A stretch of 64,000 bases of DNA, taken from NCBI GenBank assembly GCA_036960175.1, contig JBALWH010000002.1, forward strand, positions 62,001 through 126,000, in the 5' to 3' direction. Source of the stretch: Motiliproteus sp036960175 (lineage in GTDB: Bacteria > Pseudomonadota > Gammaproteobacteria > Pseudomonadales > Balneatricaceae). Under the pieces are notes generated by a model that saw only the letters and a program-made list of their open reading frames with translations, was not told the DNA's origin and searched no databases. A program made the translations under genes and the position numbers. Numbering within the stretch: position 1 is the stretch's first letter; every line of letters begins with the position of its first letter. This document shows, piece after piece, positions 55,388 through 64,000 of the stretch.

Positions 55388-57547
55388 ATGATTTATCAGG
55401 GTAAGGCCCTAAAGGTCGACACAATCGGAGATGGTATCTTCGAATTAAAATTTGATCTGGATGGCGAATCGATTAACAAGTTCAACGAAATAACCATCGC
55501 TGAACTGCACGAAGTCGTCAAACTGTTGCAAGGGCGCGATGATCTTAAAGGGCTGCTGATTAGCAGTGCTAAAGATACCTTTATTGTCGGCGCCGATATC
55601 AACATGTTCCATGCTGTGTTTGAAAAATCCGATGAAGAGATTATCGCCATTAATATGGAGATGAATCGTACTTTGTGTGGATTGGAAGACTTGCCATGCC
55701 CCACCGTGGTTGCGATCAACGGTCTTGCGCTGGGTGGCGGTTTTGAACTCTGTCTGTGCGCCGATTACCGAGTGATGGCCGATGGTGCGAAAGTGGGGCT
55801 GCCGGAAGTGAAACTGGGCATCTTCCCAGGCTGGGGCGGCTCGGTGCGTTTGCCGCGTTTAATCGGGGCCGACAATTCCTTTGAATGGATCTGTGCCGGT
55901 AAAGAAAAGAAAGCTAAAGAAGCGCTGTTTGAAGGCGCTGCTGATGCGGTGGTTGCAGCCGATAAATTGCGTGAAGCGGCCCTTGATCTGATTGCTCAGT
56001 GTCAGGGAGACGGACCTTCAACTTTGGATTATCTGGCCAAGCGTGAAGAGAAAAAACAACCGCTGAAGCTAGGTCAGTTAGACTGCATGATGGCCTTTGA
56101 AACCGCGAAAGGTTTTATCGCCGGAAAAGCCGGACCTCATTATCCGGCGCCGGTTGCCGCCATCAAAACCATGCAAAAACATGCCATGCTGGGCCGTGAT
56201 CAGGCCCTTGAAGTTGAAGCTAAGGGCTTCGTTAAAGTCGCTAAAACCGAGGTGTGCAAGAACTTGGTTGGTTTGTTCCTTAGTGATCAGCGCATTAAAA
56301 AAGTCGCTACCGGCTATGTCTCTATGGCGTCAGAAGTGAAGCAGGCAGCGGTATTGGGCGCTGGCATTATGGGTGGCGGTATCGCTTTTCAATCTGCCAG
56401 CCGCAATACACCGATCCTGATGAAGGATATTACTGAACCGGCGCTGCAAATCGGTTTGGATGAAGCGGCCAAATTGTTAACTAAACAAGTTGATCAAGGG
56501 CGCATGCCTGTCGCTAAAATGGCGAAAGTACTGGGCCGTATTCGCGCCACTCAAAGTTACGGTGATTTTGCCAATGTAGATCTGGTGGTTGAAGCGGTGG
56601 TTGAGCATCCTGTGGTCAAGGCTAAAGTGCTTGCGGAAGTGGAGAAAGAAGTCTCTGAAGATACTATTCTAACATCCAATACCTCCACCATTTCCATCAC
56701 TCATCTAGCAGAATCATTGCAGCGTCCAGAAAATTTCTGTGGCATGCATTTCTTTAACCCGGTGCATCGCATGCCTCTGGTTGAGGTTATTCGCGGCGAG
56801 AAAAGCAGCGACCGTGCCATTGCCACCACCGTTGCTTATGCTCAATCCATGGGTAAGACCCCGATCGTGGTTAACGATTGCCCCGGTTTTCTGGTGAATC
56901 GCGTGCTGTTTCCTTACTTTGCTGGATTCGTCAAGCTGGTAGAAGCAGGTGTTGATTTCCAGCGCATCGATCGAGTGATGGAAAAGTTTGGCTGGCCCAT
57001 GGGGCCTGCTTACCTGCTGGATGTGGTCGGGCTGGATACTGCTGTTCACGCTCAGAAAGTGATGGCTGAAGGTTACCCTGATCGTATGGCCAGTGATGGC
57101 AAAGGGGCTATCGATGTATTGTTCGAAGCGGGTCGTCTGGGGCAAAAAAATGGACAGGGCTTCTATGCCTATGAGCCGGATCGTAAAGGTAAACCGCGTA
57201 AGGTAGCCGCGCCGCAAGTGGCAGAACTGCTTAAACCTCTAGTCAAAGAAACGTCAGAACTTAGTGACGAACAGATTATCGAACGGATGATGATGCCGCT
57301 CTGTATTGAGACGGTGCGTTGTGTCGAAGAAAGCATCGTTGCCTCAGCCGCCGAAGCGGATATGGGGCTGATCTATGGTATCGGTTTTCCTCCATTCCGT
57401 GGTGGCGCGTTGCGCTATATCGATAGCGTTGGACTGACTCAGTTCTGTCAGCAGGCGGAGGCCTATCAGGCCCTTGGTGGTCTTTATCATCCGACCGAGG
57501 GGATGAAGACCATGGCCGCCAATAATCAACGTTTCTATCAGTCTTAA
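55388..57547 (+). CDS. fadB: Fatty acid oxidation complex alpha subunit FadB
   Basis: Multifunctional beta-oxidation enzyme: enoyl-CoA hydratase and 3-hydroxyacyl-CoA dehydrogenase, forming a complex with FadA. The ATG at 55388 gives MIYQGKALKVDTIGDGIFEL, which aligns with E. coli FadB and has AGGTGA just upstream; an ATG at 55334 would add 18 unusual residues. The length is 719 residues. The hydratase half has GADINMF, NGLALGGGFELCLCADYRV and PEVKLGIFPGWGG. The dehydrogenase half has the NAD site VLGAGIMGGGIA near residue 320 and the catalytic His in MHFFNPVHRMPLVEVI. fadA follows 14 bases later. Confidence 0.95.
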   Translation: MIYQGKALKVDTIGDGIFELKFDLDGESINKFNEITIAELHEVVKLLQGRDDLKGLLISSAKDTFIVGADINMFHAVFEKSDEEIIAINMEMNRTLCGLEDLPCPTVVAINGLALGGGFELCLCADYRVMADGAKVGLPEVKLGIFPGWGGSVRLPRLIGADNSFEWICAGKEKKAKEALFEGAADAVVAADKLREAALDLIAQCQGDGPSTLDYLAKREEKKQPLKLGQLDCMMAFETAKGFIAGKAGPHYPAPVAAIKTMQKHAMLGRDQALEVEAKGFVKVAKTEVCKNLVGLFLSDQRIKKVATGYVSMASEVKQAAVLGAGIMGGGIAFQSASRNTPILMKDITEPALQIGLDEAAKLLTKQVDQGRMPVAKMAKVLGRIRATQSYGDFANVDLVVEAVVEHPVVKAKVLAEVEKEVSEDTILTSNTSTISITHLAESLQRPENFCGMHFFNPVHRMPLVEVIRGEKSSDRAIATTVAYAQSMGKTPIVVNDCPGFLVNRVLFPYFAGFVKLVEAGVDFQRIDRVMEKFGWPMGPAYLLDVVGLDTAVHAQKVMAEGYPDRMASDGKGAIDVLFEAGRLGQKNGQGFYAYEPDRKGKPRKVAAPQVAELLKPLVKETSELSDEQIIERMMMPLCIETVRCVEESIVASAAEADMGLIYGIGFPPFRGGALRYIDSVGLTQFCQQAEAYQALGGLYHPTEGMKTMAANNQRFYQS

Positions 57548-57561
57548 GGGGAGAAAATACC

Positions 57562-58737
57562 ATGAGCTTAAATGCCAAAGATGCAGTGATTGTTGATGCT
57601 GTGCGCTCCCCCATGGGGCGATCAAGAGGCGGCGTATTCCGTCACCTGCGTGCCGATGAAATGTCCGCCAAATTAGTGGATGCACTGCTAGCGCGTAATC
57701 CACAGATCAGTCCAGCTGCGGTTGAAGATCTGATCTGGGGTTGTGTCAATCAGACCAAGGAGCAGGGCTTCAATATTGCCCGTTCAGTAGGGCTGTTGAG
57801 TCAACTTCCATACAGTGTCGGCGCCCAGACGGTTAACCGTCTTTGTGGCTCCTCCATGTCTGCGGTACATACGGCTGCCCAGGCTATACAAAGTGGTAAT
57901 GGCGACTTGTTTATGGTCGGTGGTGTTGAGCATATGGGCCATGTAGAGATGACCCACGGTGTCGATATCACGCCGGCGCTAAGTAAGCATGCCGCCAAGG
58001 CTTCAATGATGATGGGTCTGACTGCGGAGATGCTGGCCAAGTTGCATGGCATCAGTCGTGAACAGCAAGAAGCCTTTGCAGTGCGTTCTCATCAGCTCGC
58101 CCATGCGGCAACGCTTAATGGCAGTTTCGCCAATGAAATCGTCGCGCTGGAAGGTCATAACGAAGACGGCTTCAAGCGTATGGTGGAAGTGGATGAAGTG
58201 ATTCGTCCTGAAACCTCGCTAGAAACCCTGGCAGCCTTGAGGCCGGCCTTTGATCCCAAAAATGGGACGGTAACTGCGGGTACGTCTTCAGCTATTTGTG
58301 ATGGCGCCTCGGCGATGATCATTATGTCTGCAGAACAGGCCGAGTCTCTCGGTGTTAAACCTCGCGCAGTGATTCGTTCTATGGCAGTTTCAGGTTGTGA
58401 TCCGTCAATTATGGGTTACGGCCCTGTTCCTGCGACTAAGAAGGCATTGAAGCGTGCAGGGCTGACGGTTGCTGACCTGGATTTTGTCGAGCTGAACGAG
58501 GCTTTTGCCGCCCAGGCTATTCCAGTGCTTAGAGACTTGAAGCTACTTGAACTGATGGATCAGAAGGTCAACCAGCATGGTGGGGCTATCGCCCTGGGCC
58601 ATCCGCTGGGTTGCTCCGGCACTCGTATCCTCGGAACACTGTTGAATGTGATGGAGCAAAAACAGGGCACTTTAGGCCTGGCTACCATGTGTATTGGTAT
58701 GGGTCAGGGTATCGCCACGGTTATTGAGCGAGTCTGA
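57562..58737 (+). CDS. fadA: 3-ketoacyl-CoA thiolase FadA
   Basis: Beta subunit of the fatty-acid oxidation complex, which cleaves 3-ketoacyl-CoA to acetyl-CoA and a shortened acyl-CoA; 391 residues. The nucleophile is C95 in VNRLCGSSMSAVH. The C-terminal catalytic blocks are NEAFAAQAIP, NQHGGAIALGHPLGCSGTR with His and Cys, and the final GMGQGIATVIERV. It lies immediately after fadB, as in the standard fadBA operon, and is followed by a terminator. Confidence 0.96.
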   Translation: MSLNAKDAVIVDAVRSPMGRSRGGVFRHLRADEMSAKLVDALLARNPQISPAAVEDLIWGCVNQTKEQGFNIARSVGLLSQLPYSVGAQTVNRLCGSSMSAVHTAAQAIQSGNGDLFMVGGVEHMGHVEMTHGVDITPALSKHAAKASMMMGLTAEMLAKLHGISREQQEAFAVRSHQLAHAATLNGSFANEIVALEGHNEDGFKRMVEVDEVIRPETSLETLAALRPAFDPKNGTVTAGTSSAICDGASAMIIMSAEQAESLGVKPRAVIRSMAVSGCDPSIMGYGPVPATKKALKRAGLTVADLDFVELNEAFAAQAIPVLRDLKLLELMDQKVNQHGGAIALGHPLGCSGTRILGTLLNVMEQKQGTLGLATMCIGMGQGIATVIERV

Positions 58738-58772
58738 AAATTCCCCTTTAAATTTCTGATACTTGTTTAGTT

Positions 58773-58808
58773 AAGGGTGTTTTGGTTAGCCAAAGCGCCC
58801 TTTTTTTT
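58773..58808 (+). terminator. Terminator of fadBA
   Basis: AAGGGTGTTTTGG-TTAG-CCAAAGCGCCCTT, a 13-bp stem with G-U pairs, followed by a run of eight T. Confidence 0.92.
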
Positions 58809-59043
58809 CGTTCTTAAAAACATCTATAACCCGCGTGTTATGGCTAACAATAGGGTTTGTATCGGGCCGGTTTGGGTGAAAATGTCATTAAATCAGGTCT
58901 GTTTTGACATTGTTGGAACTTGCTTCTTTAGCGATCATTAAAGCATGGAATTTAGTCATTGCAGCCAGCCCTTGTCCAAGTGATTGTGGTTCTGCTGGCC
59001 GCAATAAGATATTCGCGCTAATTAAAATAAAACGGAGGCTCCC
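58809..59043. other. Intergenic region before the acyl-CoA dehydrogenase
   Basis: About 235 bases (306 counting from the fadA stop). A small inverted repeat ATAAC-CCGCGT-GTTAT at 58826-58841 may be a regulator site. A short open frame from 58904 overlaps the next gene and is not supported. Confidence 0.4.
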
Positions 59044-60843
59044 ATGCCTGAATATAAAGCGCCCCTTAGAGAAATTCGTTTTGTACTCCATGAACTGTTG
59101 GAGATGGATAAGCATTACGCCTCGCTGCCTGGAGCAGAAGAAGCTACCCCAGAATTGATTGACGCCATCATCGAAGAGGGAGCCAAGTTCGCTGAAAACG
59201 AGCTGGCGCCACTAAATCGAATTGGTGATCAGGAAGGCTGTAAGTGGCAGGACGGCGAAGTCATCACGCCCACCGGTTTTAAAGCGGCTTACGACAAGTT
59301 TGTTGAAGGCGGCTGGCCTTCGTTGGCTCATAAGCCTGATCTGGGTGGCCAGGGCCTGCCGGAATCCATCGGTATCGTCATTAATGAAATGGTGGGAACC
59401 GCAAACTGGTCTTGGGGCATGTACCCTGGTCTTAGCCACGGCGCCATGAACACACTGGATGCCCATGGTACTGAAGCGCAGCAGCAAACCTATCTGGTGC
59501 CGCTGATCGAAGGTCGTTGGACCGGTACTATGTGTTTGACCGAGTCCCATTGTGGTACTGATCTGGGCTTGCTGCGGACCAAAGCTGAGCCTAATGCGGA
59601 TGGCAGCTATGCCATTACCGGTACTAAGATTTTCATCTCTGCTGGCGAACATGATATGGCAGAGAACATTATCCATATCGTTCTTGCCCGCCTGCCGGGT
59701 GCGCCTGAAGGTACCAAGGGCATATCGCTGTTTATCGTGCCTAAGTTTAACGTCAATGATGACGGTAGTCTGGCGGATAGAAACGGCGTCAGCTGTGGCT
59801 CCCTTGAGCACAAGATGGGTATTCACGGTAATGCCACCTGTGTGATGAATTTTGATGGTGCCCGCGGTTATCTGATTGGTTCCGCCAATAAAGGTCTGAA
59901 CTGTATGTTCACCTTTATGAATACGGCTCGTATCGGTACGGCATTACAGGGCTTGGCCCATACCGAGTTTGCCTTCCAGAATTCTCTGACCTACTGCCGT
60001 GAGCGTCTGCAGATGCGCGCACTGACCGGTCCCAAAGCGGAAGACAAACCAGCCGATCCGATTATTGTTCACCCGGACGTCAGGCGCATGTTGTTAACCC
60101 AGAAAGCCTTCGCCGAAGGCGGTCGTGCATTGGCCTATTTCGCTGCTCAGCAAGTGGATATCGTCAATGATTCTGAGGATGCCAGTAAGCGCGAAGAGGC
60201 GGATCAGTTGCTTTCCTTCCTGACCCCGATTGCCAAGGCATTTATGACCGAGACCGGCTTCGAGGCGGCAAACCTTGGCCTGCAGTGCTTTGGTGGCCAT
60301 GGTTATATTGCCGAATGGGGTATGGAACAGAACGTCCGGGACAGTCGTATCTCTATGCTTTATGAAGGTACCACCGGCATACAGGCGCTGGATCTGCTGG
60401 GTCGAAAAGTATTGATGAGCCAAGGCGAAGCGCTAAAAAGCTTTACTAAAATCGTCCACAAATTCTGTCAGTCTGAGGTCGATAATCAGCAGATGCAGCC
60501 TTATATCGAGCCACTGCAGGCGATCAATAAGGAGTGGGGCGAGCTGACCATGAAAATTGGTGCTGCGGCCATGCAGAACCGAGATGAAGTGGGCTCGGCT
60601 TCGGTGGATTACCTGATGTACTCAGGCTATGCGGTGTTGGCGTATTTCTGGGCCAGATCGGCGCTGGTGGCGCAACAAGCCCTAGCGGCGGGGACCTCAG
60701 AAGAGGATTTCTATCAGACCAAGCTGGCTACCGCTAATTTCTACTTCAAGCGCTTGCTGCCCAGAACCCGATCTCTGGCCGTGACCATGGTGTCTGGAGC
60801 CGATACTTTGATGGAGTTGGATGAGGATAAATTCTCGTTCTAA
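59044..60843 (+). CDS. Acyl-CoA dehydrogenase (long, about 600-residue type)
   Basis: FAD-dependent acyl-CoA dehydrogenase for the first step of beta-oxidation, 599 residues. The core is preceded by an N-terminal extension (YKAPLREIRFVLHELLEMDK) and followed by a C-terminal ACAD domain, the layout of the Pseudomonas FadE-like enzymes. Flavin and substrate blocks are MCLTESHCGTDLGLLRTKAE and ITGTKIFISAGEHD. The catalytic glutamate is in SMLYEGTTGIQALDLLGRK, and GLQCFGGHGYIAEWGMEQ precedes it. It starts a second cluster after the fadBA terminator, with an SCP2 gene, fadD and others downstream. I leave the symbol blank because several fadE paralogues are common. Confidence 0.92.
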   Translation: MPEYKAPLREIRFVLHELLEMDKHYASLPGAEEATPELIDAIIEEGAKFAENELAPLNRIGDQEGCKWQDGEVITPTGFKAAYDKFVEGGWPSLAHKPDLGGQGLPESIGIVINEMVGTANWSWGMYPGLSHGAMNTLDAHGTEAQQQTYLVPLIEGRWTGTMCLTESHCGTDLGLLRTKAEPNADGSYAITGTKIFISAGEHDMAENIIHIVLARLPGAPEGTKGISLFIVPKFNVNDDGSLADRNGVSCGSLEHKMGIHGNATCVMNFDGARGYLIGSANKGLNCMFTFMNTARIGTALQGLAHTEFAFQNSLTYCRERLQMRALTGPKAEDKPADPIIVHPDVRRMLLTQKAFAEGGRALAYFAAQQVDIVNDSEDASKREEADQLLSFLTPIAKAFMTETGFEAANLGLQCFGGHGYIAEWGMEQNVRDSRISMLYEGTTGIQALDLLGRKVLMSQGEALKSFTKIVHKFCQSEVDNQQMQPYIEPLQAINKEWGELTMKIGAAAMQNRDEVGSASVDYLMYSGYAVLAYFWARSALVAQQALAAGTSEEDFYQTKLATANFYFKRLLPRTRSLAVTMVSGADTLMELDEDKFSF

Positions 60844-60850
60844 TTCAATG

Positions 60851-60885
60851 AATAACGAATAACGAATAACGAATAACGAATAACG
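60851..60885. repeat. Heptanucleotide tandem repeat AATAACG x5
   Basis: Five perfect head-to-tail copies of AATAACG begin 7 bases after the acyl-CoA dehydrogenase stop. This is the second 7-base array in the window and differs in sequence from the TGCTAGT array. Confidence 0.97.
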
Positions 60886-60916
60886 CCAAATAAAAATAAA
60901 TTTATAGGAGAATACC

Positions 60917-61231
60917 ATGACCGCCGATAACCATTTTGAACAGATGTTGCAGCGTTTTAATAGCAATGCCGCTGGCAGTCTTGATGCCGTGTTCCAATAT
61001 CAGATCGAGGATATTGGCGTCTACCACCTTATCGTCAAGGATCAGAACTGTGTGCTTGGTGGTGGTGAGCACCAAGCGCCAACGGTAACCCTGTCGATGA
61101 ATGAGCAGACCTTGGTAGATATCCTTAGCGGTGAAACTGATGGCATGCAGGCCTTTATGGCCGGTCAGATGAAAGCCACCGGTGATCTAATGCTGGCAAC
61201 CCGGTTACCGGAGTTATTTCCTGCCGCCTAA
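60917..61231 (+). CDS. SCP2 sterol-binding-domain protein
   Basis: A 104-residue single-domain protein of the SCP2 (sterol carrier) family, which binds fatty acyl chains or other lipids. Visible features are LDAVFQYQIEDIGVYHLIV, the LGGGEHQAPTVTLSMNEQTL strand region and the C-terminal AFMAGQMKATGDLMLATRL typical of SCP2. AGGAG lies 7 bases before the ATG. It sits between the acyl-CoA dehydrogenase and fadD, so a role as a cytoplasmic acyl or sterol carrier for this pathway is plausible. Confidence 0.88.
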   Translation: MTADNHFEQMLQRFNSNAAGSLDAVFQYQIEDIGVYHLIVKDQNCVLGGGEHQAPTVTLSMNEQTLVDILSGETDGMQAFMAGQMKATGDLMLATRLPELFPAA

Positions 61232-61328
61232 CCCTCTACTTACTCCGCTCTAAGTCGATCCTGCCGTGTTAGGATCGGCTGCTATTACAACAATAATCAG
61301 GGCCAGATCTGGCCTGTTATGAGTAGAG

Positions 61329-63023
61329 ATGTCTGTGGTTATGAATGCTAATGCAATGCAGCAGGAGCCCGGAGTCGAGCCATCCTGCTATCTAGAATCG
61401 ATTAATCCCCATAAGACCTCAACCATTATCGAGGTGTTAGAACGAGCCTGTAAGAATTACGCCGATAATCCGGCCTTTACCAGTCTGGGCCGGACTCTGA
61501 GCTATGCAGAACTGGATAAACAGTCTGCGGCTTTTGCCTCCTACCTGCAGCAATCGGGACTGCATCCCGGTGACCGCATCGCCGTGCAGCTCCCTAACCT
61601 GATTCAGTACCCCGTGGTGGTGTTCGGTGCTCTGCGGGCGGGGCTGGTGGTGGTCAATACCAATCCGCTCTATACCCGTGATGAGATGCGCCACCAGTTC
61701 AAAGATTCAGGTGCCAAGGCGCTGGTGATCCTGGCGAATATGGCCAGTCTGGCTGCTGATGTGTTGCCCGAGACCGATATCCGCCAAGTGATTGTGACCC
61801 AGATTGCCGATTTGCACAGTCCGGTAAAGCGGGTGGTACTCAACTCGGTGGTGCGCTATGTCAAACGTATGGTCCCAAAATACCGGCTGCCACAGGCATT
61901 GTCGTTGCGGCGGGCCTTGAAGCAGGGCAGTAAAATTCCATTTCAGCGTTATCAGGCTGCCGTGGATGAAGTGGCCGTGTTGCAATATACCGGTGGCACC
62001 ACCGGTGTCGCCAAAGGGGCGATGCTGACACATGGCAATTTGGTGGCGAACCAGTTGCAGCTGCAGGCTCACTTCGGTGATTTTCTTGAGGATAGCGGTA
62101 AGGAACTGTTTATCGGTCCGCTGCCGCTCTATCACATTTACGCCTTTACTCTGCATTGTATGTTGCTGCTGGGGGCGGGTAATCACAGTGTCTTGATTCC
62201 CAATCCCAGAGATATTGGTGGCTTTGTTAAAGAGCTGAAAAAGTGGAAGTTTTCGGGTTTCGCCGGACTCAATACTTTGTTCGTGGCGCTCTGTCGGAAT
62301 GAAGACTTTAAGCGGCTGGACTTCAGCGCGCTGAAATTTACCGCTTCAGGTGGTATGGCATTGACCCGTAATGCCGCAGAACAATGGCAGCAGGTAACGG
62401 GCTGCCCCATTATGGAAGGCTACGGCCTGACCGAGACCTCTCCGGCGGTGACCTTCAATCGCCCCGGTGAAGAACAGATTGGTTCCATCGGCCAGCCAGT
62501 CGCCTTGACCGAAGTGAAGGTGATTGATGATGAGGGCGTCACCTTGACCGGTGAGGCAGCGGGAGAGCTTTGCGTCCGTGGTCCTCAGGTGATGAAAGGT
62601 TATTGGCAATGTCCTGAAGCCACTGCTGAAGTGCTGGATTCTGAGGGTTGGTTGAAGACCGGTGATGTGGCGGTTATCCAGGCAGATGGGTTCTTGCGTA
62701 TCGTCGACCGCAAAAAAGACCTGATCATCGTCTCAGGCTTTAACGTTTATCCCAACGAAATTGAAGATGTAGTGGTGACCCTGCCAGAAGTGACTGAATG
62801 TGCCGCCATCGGTGTACCTGATGAGAAATGTGGTGAAGCGGTTTTACTCTATGTGGTCTCGGCAACGCCGGAGCTGACGGAAGAAGATATTCGTCACTAC
62901 TGCCGTAGCAAATTAACCGGCTATAAGGTGCCGCGCTCGGTACGCTTCTGCGATGAATTGCCGAAGAGCAATGTTGGCAAAGTGCTGAGACGGGCGCTGA
63001 AAGAGCAGGCCATTAAGGGATAA
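61329..63023 (+). CDS. fadD: Long-chain fatty acid--CoA ligase
   Basis: AMP-forming acyl-CoA synthetase, 564 residues, that activates fatty acids for oxidation. The P-loop-like A3 motif is LQYTGGTTGVAKGAMLTH, followed by GPLPLYHIYAFTLH. The A5 motif is MEGYGLTETSP and A7/A8 are GWLKTGDVA and IVDRKKDLIIVSGFNVYPNE. The C-terminal catalytic lysine region is LPKSNVGKVLRRAL. The organisation fits FadD. A second in-frame ATG four codons downstream is an alternative start. DUF2889 and enoyl-CoA hydratase genes follow closely. Confidence 0.9.
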   Translation: MSVVMNANAMQQEPGVEPSCYLESINPHKTSTIIEVLERACKNYADNPAFTSLGRTLSYAELDKQSAAFASYLQQSGLHPGDRIAVQLPNLIQYPVVVFGALRAGLVVVNTNPLYTRDEMRHQFKDSGAKALVILANMASLAADVLPETDIRQVIVTQIADLHSPVKRVVLNSVVRYVKRMVPKYRLPQALSLRRALKQGSKIPFQRYQAAVDEVAVLQYTGGTTGVAKGAMLTHGNLVANQLQLQAHFGDFLEDSGKELFIGPLPLYHIYAFTLHCMLLLGAGNHSVLIPNPRDIGGFVKELKKWKFSGFAGLNTLFVALCRNEDFKRLDFSALKFTASGGMALTRNAAEQWQQVTGCPIMEGYGLTETSPAVTFNRPGEEQIGSIGQPVALTEVKVIDDEGVTLTGEAAGELCVRGPQVMKGYWQCPEATAEVLDSEGWLKTGDVAVIQADGFLRIVDRKKDLIIVSGFNVYPNEIEDVVVTLPEVTECAAIGVPDEKCGEAVLLYVVSATPELTEEDIRHYCRSKLTGYKVPRSVRFCDELPKSNVGKVLRRALKEQAIKG

Positions 63024-63028
63024 TTATC

Positions 63029-63586
63029 ATGGATAAGGCAGTCGCGCCAACGCGCCAGCTTTTGCATACTCGTCAGGTGCAGTGTCAGGGTTTTCTGCGT
63101 AGTGATGGACTCTGGGATATTGAAGGCCGGATGACGGATATTAAGAGCTTTGATATGCATAATCCGGATCGTGGCGGGCAGATTGCGGCCGGAGAGCCGC
63201 TGCATGATATCTCCCTGACCCTGACCTTCGATCGCACCATGCTGATCCGGGAAGTGAAGGCGCGCATCGACTATTCGCCTTTCAAACAGTGTCCTCGCAT
63301 CACTAAAGCTTTTCAGCAATTGTGTGGCCTGAGGGTGTCGCCCGGGTTTTCTCGCCAGGTGAAAGAATTGTTTTCAGGCGTTAGCGGCTGCACTCATCTA
63401 CTGGAATTGCTGCCGCCCATCGCGACTACGGCCTACCAGACTTTGTGGCAATCAGAAAAAGGCTATGATGGTGATGATCCGGCGGTCCATCAATTTCTGC
63501 TTAATAGCTGTCATGCCTTGGCTGTTGATGGCGAGGTGATTAAGACCCACTGGCCCGAATATGCTGAGACTAAGACGGTTGGTTGA
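63029..63586 (+). CDS. DUF2889-domain protein
   Basis: A 185-residue cytoplasmic protein that I assign to DUF2889. Family-like blocks are LLHTRQVQCQGFLRSDGLWD, IEGRMTDIKSFD, LTLTFDRTMLIREVKARIDY, GVSGCTHLLELLPPIATTAY and the C-terminal CHALAVDGEVIKTHWPEY. It starts 5 bases after fadD and ends 24 bases before the enoyl-CoA hydratase, so it belongs to the same operon. No enzymatic motif is evident; such proteins occur next to acyl-CoA or aromatic-degradation genes, but their role is not known to me. Confidence 0.82.
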   Translation: MDKAVAPTRQLLHTRQVQCQGFLRSDGLWDIEGRMTDIKSFDMHNPDRGGQIAAGEPLHDISLTLTFDRTMLIREVKARIDYSPFKQCPRITKAFQQLCGLRVSPGFSRQVKELFSGVSGCTHLLELLPPIATTAYQTLWQSEKGYDGDDPAVHQFLLNSCHALAVDGEVIKTHWPEYAETKTVG

Positions 63587-63610
63587 GATCGTGCTGATCT
63601 GGAGATTAAT

Positions 63611-64000
63611 ATGAGCAAGACCATCTCGGTACAAATCGCCGAGCGGATTATGACTATCCGTATTCAGCGGCCGCAAGCACGTAATGCCTTGAATCGCGCC
63701 ATGTATCAGCAGTTAACTGCGGCGTTACAGCAGGCTGAAGCAGATGCGGATGTGCGTGTGGCCTTAATCAGTGGTTGTGAAGGAAGTTTCAGTAGCGGCA
63801 ACGATATTGACGATTTTCTTCAGTCTGAAGACGATGCTGAGAGCTTAGCTCCAGTGGTTGATTTTCTGCACCAGCTTGCCGCTTTCCCCAAGCCATTGGT
63901 GGCAGCCGTTAATGGCGTAGCTATTGGTATCGGTACCACCATGCTGCTTCATTGCGATCTGGTTTATGCCGCCGACAGCGCGCAATTCCAATTGCCATTT
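63611..64000 (+). CDS. Enoyl-CoA hydratase/isomerase family protein (partial, 5' end)
   Basis: The first 130 codons of a crotonase-fold protein, running off the right edge. Family blocks are IQRPQARNALNRAMYQQL, then GSFSSGNDIDDF in place of the usual (F)SAGxDL, and VAAVNGVAIGIGTTMLLHCD with YAADSAQFQLPF, which form the CoA pocket and oxyanion hole. GGAG lies 6 bases before the ATG. It continues the fadD-DUF2889 operon. Which substrate it serves cannot be told from the fragment. Confidence 0.9.
   Translation, partial: MSKTISVQIAERIMTIRIQRPQARNALNRAMYQQLTAALQQAEADADVRVALISGCEGSFSSGNDIDDFLQSEDDAESLAPVVDFLHQLAAFPKPLVAAVNGVAIGIGTTMLLHCDLVYAADSAQFQLPF

Overview
The window is a gene-dense stretch of a gammaproteobacterial chromosome, roughly half G+C. 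The order murJ-ribF-ileS-lspA-fkpB beside a type IV minor-pilin cluster and thiO resembles the Pseudomonas arrangement. The beta-oxidation and lipid-transport genes and the codon use also fit a marine, Cellvibrionales/Spongiibacteraceae-like bacterium. That placement is an inference; no rRNA is present. I see no prophage, insertion sequence, CRISPR array or integrase.

Layout. 0.1-6.6 kb: envelope and translation housekeeping (murJ, ribF, ileS, lspA, fkpB); ispH, expected after fkpB, is missing. 6.9-14.2 kb: minor pilins and the PilY1 tip adhesin (fimU-like, pilV, pilW, pilX, pilY1, pilE), a strong terminator, then a second GspH/FimT-like gene. 14.3-22.4 kb: thiO, nadE, bamD, rluD, pgeF, clpB (with a heat-shock-type promoter) and a small unknown gene; a seven-copy heptanucleotide repeat runs through the nadE stop codon. 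22.9-26.1 kb: ilvI, ilvH and the LysR regulator ilvY. 26.3-29.6 kb: a cobalamin riboswitch before bluB and a TPP riboswitch before thiC. 29.7-34.2 kb: a YhcC-type radical SAM protein, a secreted trypsin-like protease overlapping a membrane FHA protein, and avtA. 34.4-41.5 kb: recX (no recA beside it), alaS, lysC, csrA, tRNA-Ser(GCU), two identical tRNA-Arg(ACG), thiI.

41.6-45.5 kb: a histone-deacetylase-like hydrolase, a receiver-TPR protein lacking the phosphoacceptor aspartate, and two paralogous PilZ proteins, which look like a c-di-GMP output locus. 45.8-55.1 kb: DUF1302, DUF1329, YCF48-like and RND/MMPL proteins, a tandem Usp protein and an AraC-family regulator. This looks like an envelope transport module for a hydrophobic substrate and is the least understood part of the window. 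55.4-64 kb: fatty-acid oxidation (fadB, fadA, a long acyl-CoA dehydrogenase, an SCP2 protein, fadD, a DUF2889 protein and the start of an enoyl-CoA hydratase), with a second heptanucleotide repeat.

Several starts were placed on internal ATG, GTG or TTG codons because a Shine-Dalgarno sequence or family alignment favours them; each entry says so. Functions rest on reading motifs and remembered family features, not on database searches.
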